Below, in pieces: positions 8,988 to 18,598 of a stretch of 64,000 bases of DNA (position 1 is its first letter; each line of letters begins with the position of its first letter). Source of the stretch: Legionella fallonii LLAP-10 (lineage in GTDB: Bacteria; Pseudomonadota; Gammaproteobacteria; Legionellales; Legionellaceae); NCBI RefSeq assembly GCF_000953135.1, contig NZ_LN614827.1, positions 4,117,564-4,181,563 of the forward strand. The letters are read 5' to 3'. The position numbers and the translations under genes are program-made. The notes below the pieces were generated by a model. That model did not search any database and was not told the DNA's origin. It was given only the letters and a program-made list of their open reading frames with translations.

Positions 8988-9770
8988 CTAACGATGTTTC
9001 AGGAGATGCAAATAATGAGCAACCACTACCGCTTGATTGGTAAAAATCCATTTTACTCCTCTATTTATTTCTCTCCACAGGCTATTTTTTGAATCCACAA
9101 AACCAACACCTAATACTTGATATGCCTCTGTTAATTGTCGTATTCGCTCATTCGTTAATAATAAATAACTTCCCATAACCCCACCATAATTGTTTTTTAT
9201 GCTTAAATCACAAAATGCTTTGACATTATTGTGCACGGGGACGAGTAGTAATGACTTATGAGGAAATTGGGTTAGTGAATTAAAGATCTCTGGAGTAAGG
9301 GTTAATAAATGATAGTCAGTCACTGGCGATAAATGCTGTAAAGTCTGTACTAATATAGCCTCATCTTGAAGAGGATTTTTGAGTTCAATAAGCAAATGCA
9401 TCTGTCCGCCAAATTCGGCAATCACCTCAGCAAGTGACGGTATTTGTGGCGCTAAAGAGCGTATTGCACTGAAAGTTAGGTCATTTATAGCAACGTTTTG
9501 CCGCCATAATCGATTTAAGGTGGGATCATGGTTAACCACTAAAACATTATCCGCGGTAACATGTACATCAAGCTCAATTCCCCAACAACCTGCTTTTTTT
9601 GCTAGTCTAAAAGCCTCCATAGTATTTTCAAAAATACCCGCTGGATTATTATGCGCTCCTCGGTGAGCAATAAGCCGTACTTCATTAATATCTGCAATAT
9701 TAGGCTTCTTCCTAGGAGTAGCCGCAAAATAACCATTAAGTATTTTTTCCGCTAGAGCCAATAAATCCAT
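8988..9770 (-). CDS. Glycerophosphodiester phosphodiesterase family protein
   Basis: Hydrolyses glycerophosphodiesters to glycerol-3-phosphate and an alcohol. Catalytic HR is at residues 36-37 (LIAHRGAHNN), metal-binding E66 and D68 are in GIELDVHVT, and the second histidine H81 is in VNHDPTLNRLW; FENTMEAF completes the motif set. It has no signal peptide, so the protein is likely cytoplasmic. The C-terminal half is a degenerate TIM barrel ending in a WIFTNQ-like element typical of the family. It is transcribed alone. Confidence 0.88.
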   Translation of the reverse strand: MDLLALAEKILNGYFAATPRKKPNIADINEVRLIAHRGAHNNPAGIFENTMEAFRLAKKAGCWGIELDVHVTADNVLVVNHDPTLNRLWRQNVAINDLTFSAIRSLAPQIPSLAEVIAEFGGQMHLLIELKNPLQDEAILVQTLQHLSPVTDYHLLTLTPEIFNSLTQFPHKSLLLVPVHNNVKAFCDLSIKNNYGGVMGSYLLLTNERIRQLTEAYQVLGVGFVDSKNSLWREINRGVKWIFTNQAVVVAHYLHLLKHR

Positions 9771-10007
9771 AGTAAGCCTTATTTTTAGATAAATAATATT
9801 AGATCTCTTTTATCTTAGGATCGATGAAAAAGTAGTAAACGATTTATTTTATGCTGCTAAAGATTAAAAGGTAAAGGAATGGTTCCTTGATTTTTTACCC
9901 TCTCCTATTCCATTAATAGGCCGAATTGTGTAAAAATGATATGATTTTTTTATCTTGCTAATCAATGAGCTTATCTTGTTAGCTAATTTTATAACCGAGA
10001 CCTTTAT

Positions 10008-10973
10008 ATGTCATTAATTACCACCAATCTGGAGTTGGCTGTTTTAGATTTACAAGCTGGCAAGCCTGTAGCCATACCCACAGAAACTGTATATGGATTG
10101 GCCGCATCGATTTATAAAGCAAAGGCGATTAAAGCCGTTTTCGAAATGAAAAACAGGCCACTCAATCATCCGCTAATCGTCCATGTGGCAACCGATTATA
10201 ATTTGAATGAGCTCGTTGAAAATATCCCGGAATATGCGCAACAATTAATTAAAAAATTTTGGCCCGGTCCCTTAACTTTGGTATTAGAAGCCAATAAAGA
10301 ACAAATTAATCCTTTAATAACAGGAGGGCAAACTACTGTTGCCATAAGATGCCCTGCCCACCCATTGACCCAAAAATTATTACAACAGCTGGATTCTCCT
10401 GTTGTTGCACCCTCGGCCAATCCTTTTGGTAAAATTAGTCCAACAACTGCGCTACATGTGAAGCAAGCATTTAACGAACAACAGTTAACGATTCTGGACG
10501 GCGGCCGATGCAAGGTGGGTATAGAATCGACAATAATCGATGCAACACATGCTGATAGTTATAAAATTCTACGTCATGGTGTAATTGATGAAAAAACGAT
10601 AGCGGCCGTCATTTCAACCCATTGCTTAAATGATGAAAGTGACATTCGCGTTCCAGGAAAATTAGAAAGTCATTACCAACCACAAAAAAAACTGTATTAT
10701 TTTGACCGCTATGAAATGCTCGCCAATTTTTGTCGAAAAAGAGAAGGAGATGTTTACGTCATTGCGAGTCAACAACCTGCTCTAATAGAAGCTCACCACT
10801 TCTATCCTCTGGCAAAGAATCCCAAAGAAGCTGCTTTTGATTTATATTATCAATTAAGAAAAGCGGATGCATCAAATGCCATGTGTATTGCTATAGAGTT
10901 GCCCCCTGAATCAAGTGAATGGCAAGGAGTGAGAGAACGAATTATCAAAGCAGGCTTCCCCTACTCCAAATAA
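10008..10973 (+). CDS. tsaC: L-threonylcarbamoyladenylate synthase (Sua5-type, YrdC plus Sua5 domains)
   Basis: Makes threonylcarbamoyl-AMP for the t6A37 modification of tRNAs that read ANN codons. The YrdC domain (about 10-195) shows IPTETVYGLAA, the KNRPLNHPLIVHV nucleotide-binding segment and the SANPFGKISPT element. The C-terminal part (about 205-321) is the extra Sua5 domain (SHYQPQKKLYYF, KNPKEAAFDLYYQLRKAD), so this is the long form rather than the short TsaC of enterics. The annotation could equally be sua5. Upstream 237 bp carries no gene. Confidence 0.9.
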   Translation: MSLITTNLELAVLDLQAGKPVAIPTETVYGLAASIYKAKAIKAVFEMKNRPLNHPLIVHVATDYNLNELVENIPEYAQQLIKKFWPGPLTLVLEANKEQINPLITGGQTTVAIRCPAHPLTQKLLQQLDSPVVAPSANPFGKISPTTALHVKQAFNEQQLTILDGGRCKVGIESTIIDATHADSYKILRHGVIDEKTIAAVISTHCLNDESDIRVPGKLESHYQPQKKLYYFDRYEMLANFCRKREGDVYVIASQQPALIEAHHFYPLAKNPKEAAFDLYYQLRKADASNAMCIAIELPPESSEWQGVRERIIKAGFPYSK

Positions 10974-11004
10974 TGCTCTCAAATTAGGATTTCTACCCTC
11001 CCTA

Positions 11005-11033
11005 TTGACAGGGTAGAAAAATTTGCGTAAGTT
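11005..11033 (+). promoter_or_regulatory. Promoter of tRNA-Leu
   Basis: A perfect TTGACA (11005-11010) is followed after 17 bp by TAAGTT (11028-11033) and then GCGCCC, a GC-rich start-site region typical of stable-RNA promoters. CTACCCT (10994-11000) and AGGGTAG (11010-11016) form a small inverted repeat over the -35 element. Confidence 0.6.
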
Positions 11034-11042
11034 AGCGCCCAT

Positions 11043-11129
11043 GCCGAGGTGGTGAAATTGGTAGACACGCTAGCTTCAGGTGCTAGTGGGGGCAACCCCG
11101 TGGAGGTTCAAGTCCTCTTCTCGGTACCA
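11043..11129 (+). tRNA. tRNA-Leu (anticodon CAG)
   Basis: An 87-nt class-II tRNA with encoded CCA. The acceptor arm GCCGAGG pairs with TCTCGGT; the D arm holds GGTGAAATTGGTAGACAC; the anticodon stem CTAGC/GCTAG encloses loop TTCAGGT, giving CAG; the long variable arm is GTGGGGGCAACCCCGT; the T arm contains GGTTCAAGTCC. It decodes CUG. It is convergent with psd, whose stop is 10 bp away. I found no copy of its 3' end that would suggest an integrated element. Confidence 0.97.
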
Positions 11130-11139
11130 TATATAGAGT

Positions 11140-11994
11140 TTATTTAATATTATTCCCTATTGCTTGACCAAAACGGATAGCACTCCCAGCCTTTAAGGCT
11201 TTATTCCATGCCACTTGTTCACCGTTAGCAAATAGTAATACAACCGTTGAACCTAATTTAAAAAAACCCATTTCATCACCTTGAGCCATTTTTTTCTGTA
11301 CTGCATCCTGAGAGTAATCGAAACTGACTTTTTTTCTTCCTCGTTTCACATCACCATGCCAACTAGTTCCTATAGCTCCAACTATAGTTGCTCCGACAAG
11401 AACCATAACCATAGGGCCAACAGCGGTTTTAAAAAAAACAGCTAAGCGTTCATTACGGGCAAATAACTTAGGGATTACTCGAGCCGTAGTGGGTTGAACA
11501 GAAAATAATGCTCCGGGAATATAATTCATGGATTGTAGTTCTGCATCTATGGGCATGTGTACACGATGGTAGTCTTTGGGCGATAAATATAAAGTAGCAA
11601 ATTGCCCATCGACGAATTGCTCTGCTGTTGCTGCATCACAGGCAAGGAGTTCCTCTACAGAGTAATAGCGACCCTTAGCTTGCACTAATTGGCCATGATT
11701 AATTGCGCCAATTTCACTAACACAGCCGTCAACAGGAGAAATAATATCAGCCTCAGCTAATGGCCTGCATTCGGGCTTTAAATGACGAATGAAAAAATCA
11801 TTAAAACTGGGATATAAGCTAGGATCCTCAATTAACGCCTCACTCATATTGACACCATATTTATTTATAAATCGACGAATAATATAATTTTTAACTCGTG
11901 GAGTTTTAACGTCAGCTAAACATCCTGCAAATGCAGTAAGACCGTGTTGGGGAATAACATATTGCGGTAGTGTTTTTAATAAATCAAAAGACAT
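11140..11994 (-). CDS. psd: Phosphatidylserine decarboxylase proenzyme
   Basis: Membrane enzyme that makes phosphatidylethanolamine. The self-cleavage site LGST (247-250) in [12 protein letters not shown] gives a beta chain and an alpha chain whose Ser249 becomes the pyruvoyl cofactor. Other family segments are [12 protein letters not shown], the [13 protein letters not shown] histidine motif and [11 protein letters not shown]. The length is 284 aa, as usual for bacterial type-I enzymes. The gene stands alone between tRNA-Leu and an effector-like gene. Confidence 0.96.
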   Translation of the reverse strand: MSFDLLKTLPQYVIPQHGLTAFAGCLADVKTPRVKNYIIRRFINKYGVNMSEALIEDPSLYPSFNDFFIRHLKPECRPLAEADIISPVDGCVSEIGAINHGQLVQAKGRYYSVEELLACDAATAEQFVDGQFATLYLSPKDYHRVHMPIDAELQSMNYIPGALFSVQPTTARVIPKLFARNERLAVFFKTAVGPMVMVLVGATIVGAIGTSWHGDVKRGRKKVSFDYSQDAVQKKMAQGDEMGFFKLGSTVVLLFANGEQVAWNKALKAGSAIRFGQAIGNNIK

Positions 11995-12090
11995 GAAACT
12001 TACTCATAGTTTTTGCAAAAAGAGAATCATAACTCAGCATGCTCTGTTGTCACAACAAAAGCATGCCAATCGCATTTATAATAGTCTATT

Positions 12091-14766
12091 TTAATGAATT
12101 AAAGCAGAAGAACCGCTTGCACTTTGCTTTTGTGTCACCTTGGATTTTGCCACATCTTGTTTTTGAGATGGCCCCTCAGAATACTTTTTTATTGCCTCAT
12201 AAATATCCGTATCCTCTTGAGGGTTGTATTCCATAATCAGTTTTTTACCTAGCCTTTTTTCAAAATCCTCTTCCGTTTTGGCAGCAGGTTTGACTTTGGC
12301 AGTAGTTCTCATTTCCACTCTAATATCAGTTTTCATCCCGGCTATTATTTTCTGAAATAATGTAGTGCTAAGAGTCGAAGTTTTCTCACCTTTAAGAAAG
12401 ATAAAGGCGAGGACTTTTGCCTTATTTGAATAAGCCTCTAAATATCCCTCTACCTCTTTTCGCCTCGAAGAGGCACTAAACCACAAGCCAGACTCATAAT
12501 CATGCAATGCGGAGTCCATTATTGCTTTAAATTTTTCGTCTGATAATGTTTCGACCCAGTCAAATAAAGTCTTATAAAATAATGTCATCCCGCCGCTAGA
12601 ATATAAATGGATAAACCGTTTATCATTCTTAGCAAAATTAACGGTTGCTTGAGTATAAGATAGTAGATCCTTGGCAAAGACCGCATCTTTTATCGCATTG
12701 CTCACACTAGGAATTGGATATGACTGCAGCATAATCGGAGTCAGATGTTGGATAAGTAATTGATTCAATGCCCCGGTATCTGTATCGCCAGTACTAAAAA
12801 TATACGACAATCGATTATCTCCACTTTCAGATTTACTTTTCCGTAGATATTCTTTTACTGGCTCTGCCCGTTGTCGTGTGGATATGAAGCGTACATAAGG
12901 AGCATAATGGGTATCGATAATATCAGTAATATACCCATTTAAATCATCTGCCTTTAATCCTTTCGCCCACTGGAAGAGATAATCATTATACCGCCTTATT
13001 ATATTTTCATGAGTATGAGGTAATACTTCCTTTGGCACCGTTGTTGAAATGGTCTCTTTCATCTGCTCATCTGTTCTAGTTAAATGCAGTGGAAAATCCA
13101 CTTCTTCAATAAATTGCTTTAAAGCAGAAGCAATGCGATTAAACTCATCGGCATTAGAGTTGTGCCATAGTTTTTCCCGGATAGATACATTGTATTTTTT
13201 GTACAAACTATCCAAGCCCAAAACAAAATCAATATTATCCCTTTCGGTCAAATCCTTACGTTCTTTTGTATAATAAACTTTAGCCAGAGCGTGAATGCTG
13301 TTGGAAAAATCAGCTAGCTCTAATAATGCTGTACGAAAACTACTATTTTTATCCACAAGAATTAATGGCTCGATTTTTTCTTTGGACAAGTCAGGCATAG
13401 AAGCAAGCATTTCAGAAGCACTAATTAAGCTATCATCAGTAACTTTCTTTCCTTGTACTTCCGCTACTTCCGCTTGCTGAGATAATTGAAACAACAGTTT
13501 ATTGACCAATTGATAACAATTATGTAGTAATTCATTTAATGTCGGCGTATAAGCATCTCGCCAAATCTGATGATAACGCCTTTTTAGTTCTGCCTCATCA
13601 TATTTAAGTTCATCGTTGTCCAAGCCGCTATACAGGGTCCTATTCTGTTCTTTTACCCATTCCTCAACATTTCTATAGAGCGACGGTTTATGGTATAATG
13701 AAGAACAGGTCGATGGCATCGCTACACCATAACCATTATCATCACACCCCATATAAAAAACGACTACTCGGTACAAATTATCATAATGCTTCTGGTAAAG
13801 ATTCATCATAAAATCAACAAAACTCATTGTATTGCTTTTTTCATTGCATAACAGAGGAAATGCTTTTTCGTAAGCAACCCGTAAACTCACGTCGACTTCA
13901 TCTAAAGACGTGTAATTAAAAGTCATGTCGCCAAAAAGCTCAGTTAATCGTTTTCGTGTTACCTCTGGCTGGTAAGTCAACAATATTTTCATCGCTGCCG
14001 CCAATTGCTGCTCTTTTGCTTTCTTATCCCCGGCCAACTTTCCAAATTGGGACGGATCGGCGTAACCTTTACCCAGCCAGGGCGTAGCAATAGTGCTGTG
14101 TAATGCGGAGGGAAATGTTTCCTGGCCCGGATATTGATAAGAAGGCCAATGAAAAGGTAAGGAATCTTTAACATTAGGAAATACTTCCCAATCACGAACA
14201 GTCAAATTAATTCTTTTTTTAGGAATACCAATAATGGGACGAGGCTCTTTCATTAAGATGGTAAACCAATAGAAGAACATATCAAAGTCGATGTCGCCTT
14301 CGAGACTAATATTGTGAGGATGGGCGTCGTCGTCATCGAGAAACCATCTGCCCAAAAGCAGTTCCATTATATTTTTCTCGATCAATGTTTCACTGCTGGG
14401 AACGGCCTTACTTTTCAGAGTAGTGTCTAAAGGGACTGGCTCACTACAAAAATTTAATGGTTGATATCCCTCTACATCTAACGACAAAGTTCCTACTATT
14501 TTACCGTCTTTGTCGTATATCAAACGCTCTTCCGCAGAGCGTTTCCCCTGAAACAATCGCTTAAACAACGAGACAGCAACACTGATTTTCGCTAAAAGCT
14601 CAGGATAATGCCCTTTAGGATCGAGTCGCTTAAAAAAACCTTTTTTAGTAATTCCGTCCTCAGAAAAGGAAACACGGAACGTTTGATGAGAGCTGTCCTC
14701 AACAGTTGAATCTGCATCTAGAAATTCTAGATCACTCTCCCTGAGTGCTTTTTTGGGTATACCCAT
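12091..14766 (-). CDS. Large protein of unknown function, effector-like, with a kinase-like N-terminal motif
   Basis: I do not recognise a named family. The start was taken at the ATG at 14766 (891 aa, AAGGA nine bases upstream); an in-frame TTG nine codons earlier at 14793 is an alternative. In the N-terminal quarter, a lysine-bearing strand (ITKKGFFKRL), an Ala-Glu-Glu helix (SAEERLIYD) and GTLSLDVEGYQPL are followed by DDDDAHPHNISLEG and DIDFDMFFY (about residues 145-165). That order recalls the catalytic loop (D-x-H-x-x-N) and metal motif (DFD) of atypical kinases. The remaining 650 residues are mostly helical with no recognisable domain, and the tail is polar and Lys/Ser-rich. It has no signal peptide or membrane segment. 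Size, composition and location favour a Dot/Icm substrate; that is inference. Confidence 0.75.
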   Translation of the reverse strand: MGIPKKALRESDLEFLDADSTVEDSSHQTFRVSFSEDGITKKGFFKRLDPKGHYPELLAKISVAVSLFKRLFQGKRSAEERLIYDKDGKIVGTLSLDVEGYQPLNFCSEPVPLDTTLKSKAVPSSETLIEKNIMELLLGRWFLDDDDAHPHNISLEGDIDFDMFFYWFTILMKEPRPIIGIPKKRINLTVRDWEVFPNVKDSLPFHWPSYQYPGQETFPSALHSTIATPWLGKGYADPSQFGKLAGDKKAKEQQLAAAMKILLTYQPEVTRKRLTELFGDMTFNYTSLDEVDVSLRVAYEKAFPLLCNEKSNTMSFVDFMMNLYQKHYDNLYRVVVFYMGCDDNGYGVAMPSTCSSLYHKPSLYRNVEEWVKEQNRTLYSGLDNDELKYDEAELKRRYHQIWRDAYTPTLNELLHNCYQLVNKLLFQLSQQAEVAEVQGKKVTDDSLISASEMLASMPDLSKEKIEPLILVDKNSSFRTALLELADFSNSIHALAKVYYTKERKDLTERDNIDFVLGLDSLYKKYNVSIREKLWHNSNADEFNRIASALKQFIEEVDFPLHLTRTDEQMKETISTTVPKEVLPHTHENIIRRYNDYLFQWAKGLKADDLNGYITDIIDTHYAPYVRFISTRQRAEPVKEYLRKSKSESGDNRLSYIFSTGDTDTGALNQLLIQHLTPIMLQSYPIPSVSNAIKDAVFAKDLLSYTQATVNFAKNDKRFIHLYSSGGMTLFYKTLFDWVETLSDEKFKAIMDSALHDYESGLWFSASSRRKEVEGYLEAYSNKAKVLAFIFLKGEKTSTLSTTLFQKIIAGMKTDIRVEMRTTAKVKPAAKTEEDFEKRLGKKLIMEYNPQEDTDIYEAIKKYSEGPSQKQDVAKSKVTQKQSASGSSALIH

Positions 14767-15028
14767 ATAGTCAAGTCCTTTATATCTTATCAATGCGTCC
14801 CTAATTCATATTAAGCGGAAATAATCAACAAGTTCAAGAGTGCTTTTCATTCAAATTAAGGATTGGAGGGTTTTTTTTGAATAGACAATACTCATCTTGA
14901 GTAATTTATCTAAGGATAGCCCATTAAATAAGACAAATTATGACAAAATTTCTCTCAGCTGAATAACAGCGACAATCATTTATACTCCCTATTGAACGAA
15001 CATCGATGTGCAGTACAACTGTTTGACG

Positions 15029-17365
15029 TTAAAAAGATAAAATTGAGGCGGGCTCTGGAGATTCGATAACATGAATGACCTCCTTATCCAGGCTCTTTAA
15101 TTGCTCACCTAATCCCGTTTGATTAAAGAACCAGTAATTTCCTGTCCGTTTTTCTTTAATATCATTGCCTATACCACAAGTTAAAATAAAAATGGCTATA
15201 TTAGCTATAGTAATTAACGCTTTGTACAGCCACGATTCTATTTTAGGATCGACTATACTTAACACCTGCATTTCTATTTCATTAATCCGAGCATTAATAT
15301 CCACTGCGGCCTTGGTTAATCCATCATAAGCAATGCTGTATAGAGTTCGTCTATAATCTTTATCTTTTTTTTGCCATTGCGTAATCTGGTCATTATTCGC
15401 ACGCGATTCGCGTAAACTTTCTTGTACTTTTTTACATTCTTCCTCTACACGTAAAATAATCCGTCTAAAACGACTTCCTTTTATTCCCTTTTCTTCTGCA
15501 GCCAAAGCAATAACTCCTTTATTAAAGCCCAGGTCCTGCATCTGTTTTGCACAAATAAAGCGTTCATGTAAATTTTTCGCAAGGTGTTGTAATGTTCTAT
15601 CAGTTATTCCTTGAATGGCTTTACCTTGAGTTACTGGACCATTTTTAATTCCAAGGTAAAGAAGCCTTATTAATTCTTGTCGATGAAAATCATTTTCCAC
15701 CTTATTAAAATCAGGTAAAAATAAGCGTAGTAATGCCCCTTGCTTATTACTTTTCGTAAGCATAATATACGAATCACTCAAGTCTACTCCTGATTTTTTT
15801 AGCACATCTAATGACTTGATCAACTCAGCTAACTCTTCAGCATCCAGTAGTTTTAAATTATCTTTTATAGCGGCTTTACCAAACTGCTCTGCATAATGGT
15901 GCATAATAGATAGCTTTTGATGCTCTAACGGCGTTAAGGCAAGCTCTCTTAAATTCTTAATGTGGGTTACTTCTGTCTGATCTAATGACACCAAAGTTTT
16001 GGCAAGCATAGGGTAAGTTTCTGTTGCCCGGACTATTTTGTGCGAAAAATGCCCCTTAGCCCAAAAAATAAGACATAATTTCTTTGTATCTTCATTGTCT
16101 AGTCTATGAATATACTCCAACTCACTACATTTATCCGTGATCGCTAAAAACCGTGGTATATCATGCGTATAACCTAGTTGAATCAGGGTCAGTATTGCAT
16201 GGTAATATGACTCTTCTGAGAGAATTAATGTAAATAAATTCAATGAGTATTTATTTTTAAGCAGGAATGGAATTAATTGAATTTGAGCGTTGTTCCACAA
16301 AAAACCGCCTCGCGTTTTTATAAAGACATGTTTTTGTAAGAGTTCTTTGTGCTCATTGAGTATATTCTCTTCATAAAACAAGATTATCATCTGCAACAGA
16401 TTTCTATTAACCTGCTCATCATCACTCAACACTAACTGTTCGATTTCTTTTCTTAAACCGCTATTTTTTGATAAACAGTCCTTTAACATCGCAGCAGATA
16501 AAGACAGCTTATATTCAGCCAATAAATCAAGAGCAGGATTGTCGGCAAACAAAAGTTGCGGTTGAATATCACTAGGATTAAACAAATCAATAGGAAGCTC
16601 ATTGACTTGATCGCTAACCCCTGCCAACTGCCCCAGGTGAGTTAGTTTAGTTCGTAGGGCATTAATTTCTCCTGACTCTAATTCAATAATATTTGGTAAC
16701 GAATCATGAATAACATAGACTTGTATTAGACGTAATAAATGCACTAATCTCATAGCGCGAATATTAATTTCCCCGCAGCTTGCTTTAATTACCTGCTGCA
16801 ATACATGTTCGATCCCAGGAGAATGAATTGGCTTCATTAATGAAGCGTCGAGTGATTCTGTAGTAGATACAGTAATATTTAGCCCGGCTGCTTTAATATA
16901 AGGATTTAAATTAAAACCAGACAAAATAGTAACGTCCCTTTTTTCTGGTGCAAGATGAGTATTTTTTACAAGAGCGATTACCCATTGTGTTGGCTCATCC
17001 TGTCGGTACATCAACATACAACCACAAAGCTCTTGCTCTTCATTAACAAAAGCAAAATGTTGATGGACAAAGTTTTCCTCATAATCGTGAAGACTTTCAC
17101 CATCCTTTCTTAACGGTTGAGCATGGTTTAGAATCCAAAATAAATTTCCAGCAGTCATGTTTCCTGAAAGGTAATAAGACTCCTCTGCTTTTGTTTCCCA
17201 AGTGTCCACAAAATATTGAGATTGATCTGCACTACCAAGAAATCTAGTTTTAGGTAGATCCCTCCCTATTGATTGAGCGCCAGGATATGCTGTAATCATC
17301 CATTCCAAATCAAAAGCATGAAATAGCTCTTGGACATTACCTTGTACTAGATAAATCATATTCAT
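15029..17365 (-). CDS. Hypothetical large helical protein, effector-like, C-terminal hydrophobic segment
   Basis: No family recognised. The ATG at 17365 (MNMIYLVQGN) was preferred because a good -10 box overlaps the upstream ATG at 17392, which would put that codon outside the transcript. The 778-residue product is mostly alpha-helical, with Leu-rich stretches (about residues 200-330) and a charged coiled-coil-like region (about 620-720). One hydrophobic segment (ALITIANIAIFILTCGIG) lies near residues 728-745, followed by a polar tail. It is in tandem with the other large minus-strand gene, 235 bp away. Possible Dot/Icm substrate anchored to a host membrane; inference only. Confidence 0.7.
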   Translation of the reverse strand: MNMIYLVQGNVQELFHAFDLEWMITAYPGAQSIGRDLPKTRFLGSADQSQYFVDTWETKAEESYYLSGNMTAGNLFWILNHAQPLRKDGESLHDYEENFVHQHFAFVNEEQELCGCMLMYRQDEPTQWVIALVKNTHLAPEKRDVTILSGFNLNPYIKAAGLNITVSTTESLDASLMKPIHSPGIEHVLQQVIKASCGEINIRAMRLVHLLRLIQVYVIHDSLPNIIELESGEINALRTKLTHLGQLAGVSDQVNELPIDLFNPSDIQPQLLFADNPALDLLAEYKLSLSAAMLKDCLSKNSGLRKEIEQLVLSDDEQVNRNLLQMIILFYEENILNEHKELLQKHVFIKTRGGFLWNNAQIQLIPFLLKNKYSLNLFTLILSEESYYHAILTLIQLGYTHDIPRFLAITDKCSELEYIHRLDNEDTKKLCLIFWAKGHFSHKIVRATETYPMLAKTLVSLDQTEVTHIKNLRELALTPLEHQKLSIMHHYAEQFGKAAIKDNLKLLDAEELAELIKSLDVLKKSGVDLSDSYIMLTKSNKQGALLRLFLPDFNKVENDFHRQELIRLLYLGIKNGPVTQGKAIQGITDRTLQHLAKNLHERFICAKQMQDLGFNKGVIALAAEEKGIKGSRFRRIILRVEEECKKVQESLRESRANNDQITQWQKKDKDYRRTLYSIAYDGLTKAAVDINARINEIEMQVLSIVDPKIESWLYKALITIANIAIFILTCGIGNDIKEKRTGNYWFFNQTGLGEQLKSLDKEVIHVIESPEPASILSF

Positions 17366-17390
17366 TTTCTCAAGACTACTGACAGCGCGC

Positions 17391-17420
17391 ATTATAAATA
17401 ATTATTATCAATAGTGATAA
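17391..17420 (-). promoter_or_regulatory. Probable promoter of the 778-aa gene
   Basis: On the minus strand, TTATCA (17420-17415), an 18-bp spacer and a perfect TATAAT (17396-17391) place transcription start near 17384, upstream of the ATG at 17365. Confidence 0.55.
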
Positions 17421-17480
17421 CCCCTTATAAAATTTGTATCATTTGTATTTTTTTAATCTGTCCTGTATCTTGTCCTCGCT

Positions 17481-17535
17481 CTTCTTATCGCTTTTTATTC
17501 CGGTCATTTTTTCAGGATATCCAGTCGATAAGAAG
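17481..17535 (+). repeat. Inverted repeat in the leader of the DUF2520 gene
   Basis: CTTCTTATCG (17481-17490) and CGATAAGAAG (17526-17535) are perfect 10-bp arms with a 35-nt loop, ending 26 bp before the start codon. It could be a leader RNA structure or an operator. Confidence 0.6.
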
Positions 17536-17561
17536 TGAAATAACAACTTAATGGCGGTTAC

Positions 17562-18416
17562 ATGAAATTTAATATTATTGGTGCGGGAAGATTAGGTAAA
17601 AATATTGCCCTAGCATTATCTACAGCACAGATTGCCACGTTGCAATCAGTATGTAATCAGCATCCTGGAAGTGCTAAACAATCCTGCCATGAGATGGGTT
17701 TAGGAAATGCGGTAAATGAACTTACGGAATTACCTGAAGCAGATATTACCTGGCTCACCAGTAATGATGATTCAATTAAACTCATAGTAACCTCCCTTGC
17801 CGAACTCTCTTTATTGAAACCTAAAAGTATGGTCATTCATTGTAGTGGTGTTTTAAATTCAACGCTATTAGAACCGCTGAGAGCACAAGGTTGCTTGGTT
17901 GCTACATTTCATCCTTTAAAGGCTTTTAGAACAGGCTATTTGAGCGCGGACGCGTTTAATAATGTTGATTGTGTTGTGGAGGGTGACCAGGAGGTTTGTT
18001 CTTGGCTCCATCAAGCATTTACTCAATTAGGAGCTCATTTGTTCACAATTAACTCGACAGCTAAAGCAGCATATCATGCGGCAGCATGTCTAGCCTCCAA
18101 TTATTTAATTACCTTAGCCTCCTGTAGCGAGCAGCTACTTCTAAAAGCCGGCATTCCTCAAGAGCAAGCAAAACGGTTAATTTGCAAGTTAATGCAAGGA
18201 AACTTAAATAATCTACAGGAAATACCAGTAATCGCCGAATCACTTACTGGACCATTAATGCGTGGTGATAACGAAACACTGGCTTTACACCTTCAAGCAA
18301 TAGAGGATCCTACTGTAGAAAAACTATATAAAACCGCAGGACTAGCTACTTTACCGTTGACCCAATTATCAAAAGATAAAAAACAAATTATTGCTGAACT
18401 ACTGGAAAGTCACTAG
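17562..18416 (+). CDS. DUF2520 Rossmann-fold protein (F420/NADP oxidoreductase-like)
   Basis: The N-terminal Rossmann domain has the dinucleotide motif GAGRLG at residues 7-12 in FNIIGAGRLGKNIALAL, followed by a SNDDSI turn and the VIHCSGVLNS strand, as in 6-phosphogluconate-dehydrogenase-like folds. The C-terminal helical domain (about 150-284) carries KAAYHAAACLASNYL, the DUF2520 signature. The reaction is unknown; related proteins are often near pantothenate genes in other bacteria, but none is here. The stop codon is 51 bp before the parS-like site. Confidence 0.82.
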   Translation: MKFNIIGAGRLGKNIALALSTAQIATLQSVCNQHPGSAKQSCHEMGLGNAVNELTELPEADITWLTSNDDSIKLIVTSLAELSLLKPKSMVIHCSGVLNSTLLEPLRAQGCLVATFHPLKAFRTGYLSADAFNNVDCVVEGDQEVCSWLHQAFTQLGAHLFTINSTAKAAYHAAACLASNYLITLASCSEQLLLKAGIPQEQAKRLICKLMQGNLNNLQEIPVIAESLTGPLMRGDNETLALHLQAIEDPTVEKLYKTAGLATLPLTQLSKDKKQIIAELLESH

Positions 18417-18467
18417 ATATTATTGATATTTAGTGGCAAATTAGCAAAATAGTAACAAGCCTAATAA

Positions 18468-18483
18468 TGTTTCACGGGAAACA
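18468..18483. promoter_or_regulatory. parS-like ParB-binding site
   Basis: TGTTTCACGGGAAACA matches the ParB centromere consensus TGTTTCACGTGAAACA at 15 of 16 positions and is a near-perfect palindrome. It is in the gap between two convergent genes (DUF2520 gene and parC) and about 45 kb from the origin-side rpmH region, where chromosomal parS sites normally cluster. Confidence 0.8.
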
Positions 18484-18598
18484 ATAAAATAGATTTCTTA
18501 CAAAATTTGTCATAGAGAAATAACTGGGGTTGTTTGATGACGGCGTAGCAACTGCCTTAAATTAAGCATTCAAGACCGTTGCCACCTATAGTCCTTAT

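Noticed and set aside
11043..11129. tRNA-Leu as an integration site for a genomic island
   Set aside because: No direct repeat of its 3' end and no integrase gene in the window; both sides are ordinary core genes.
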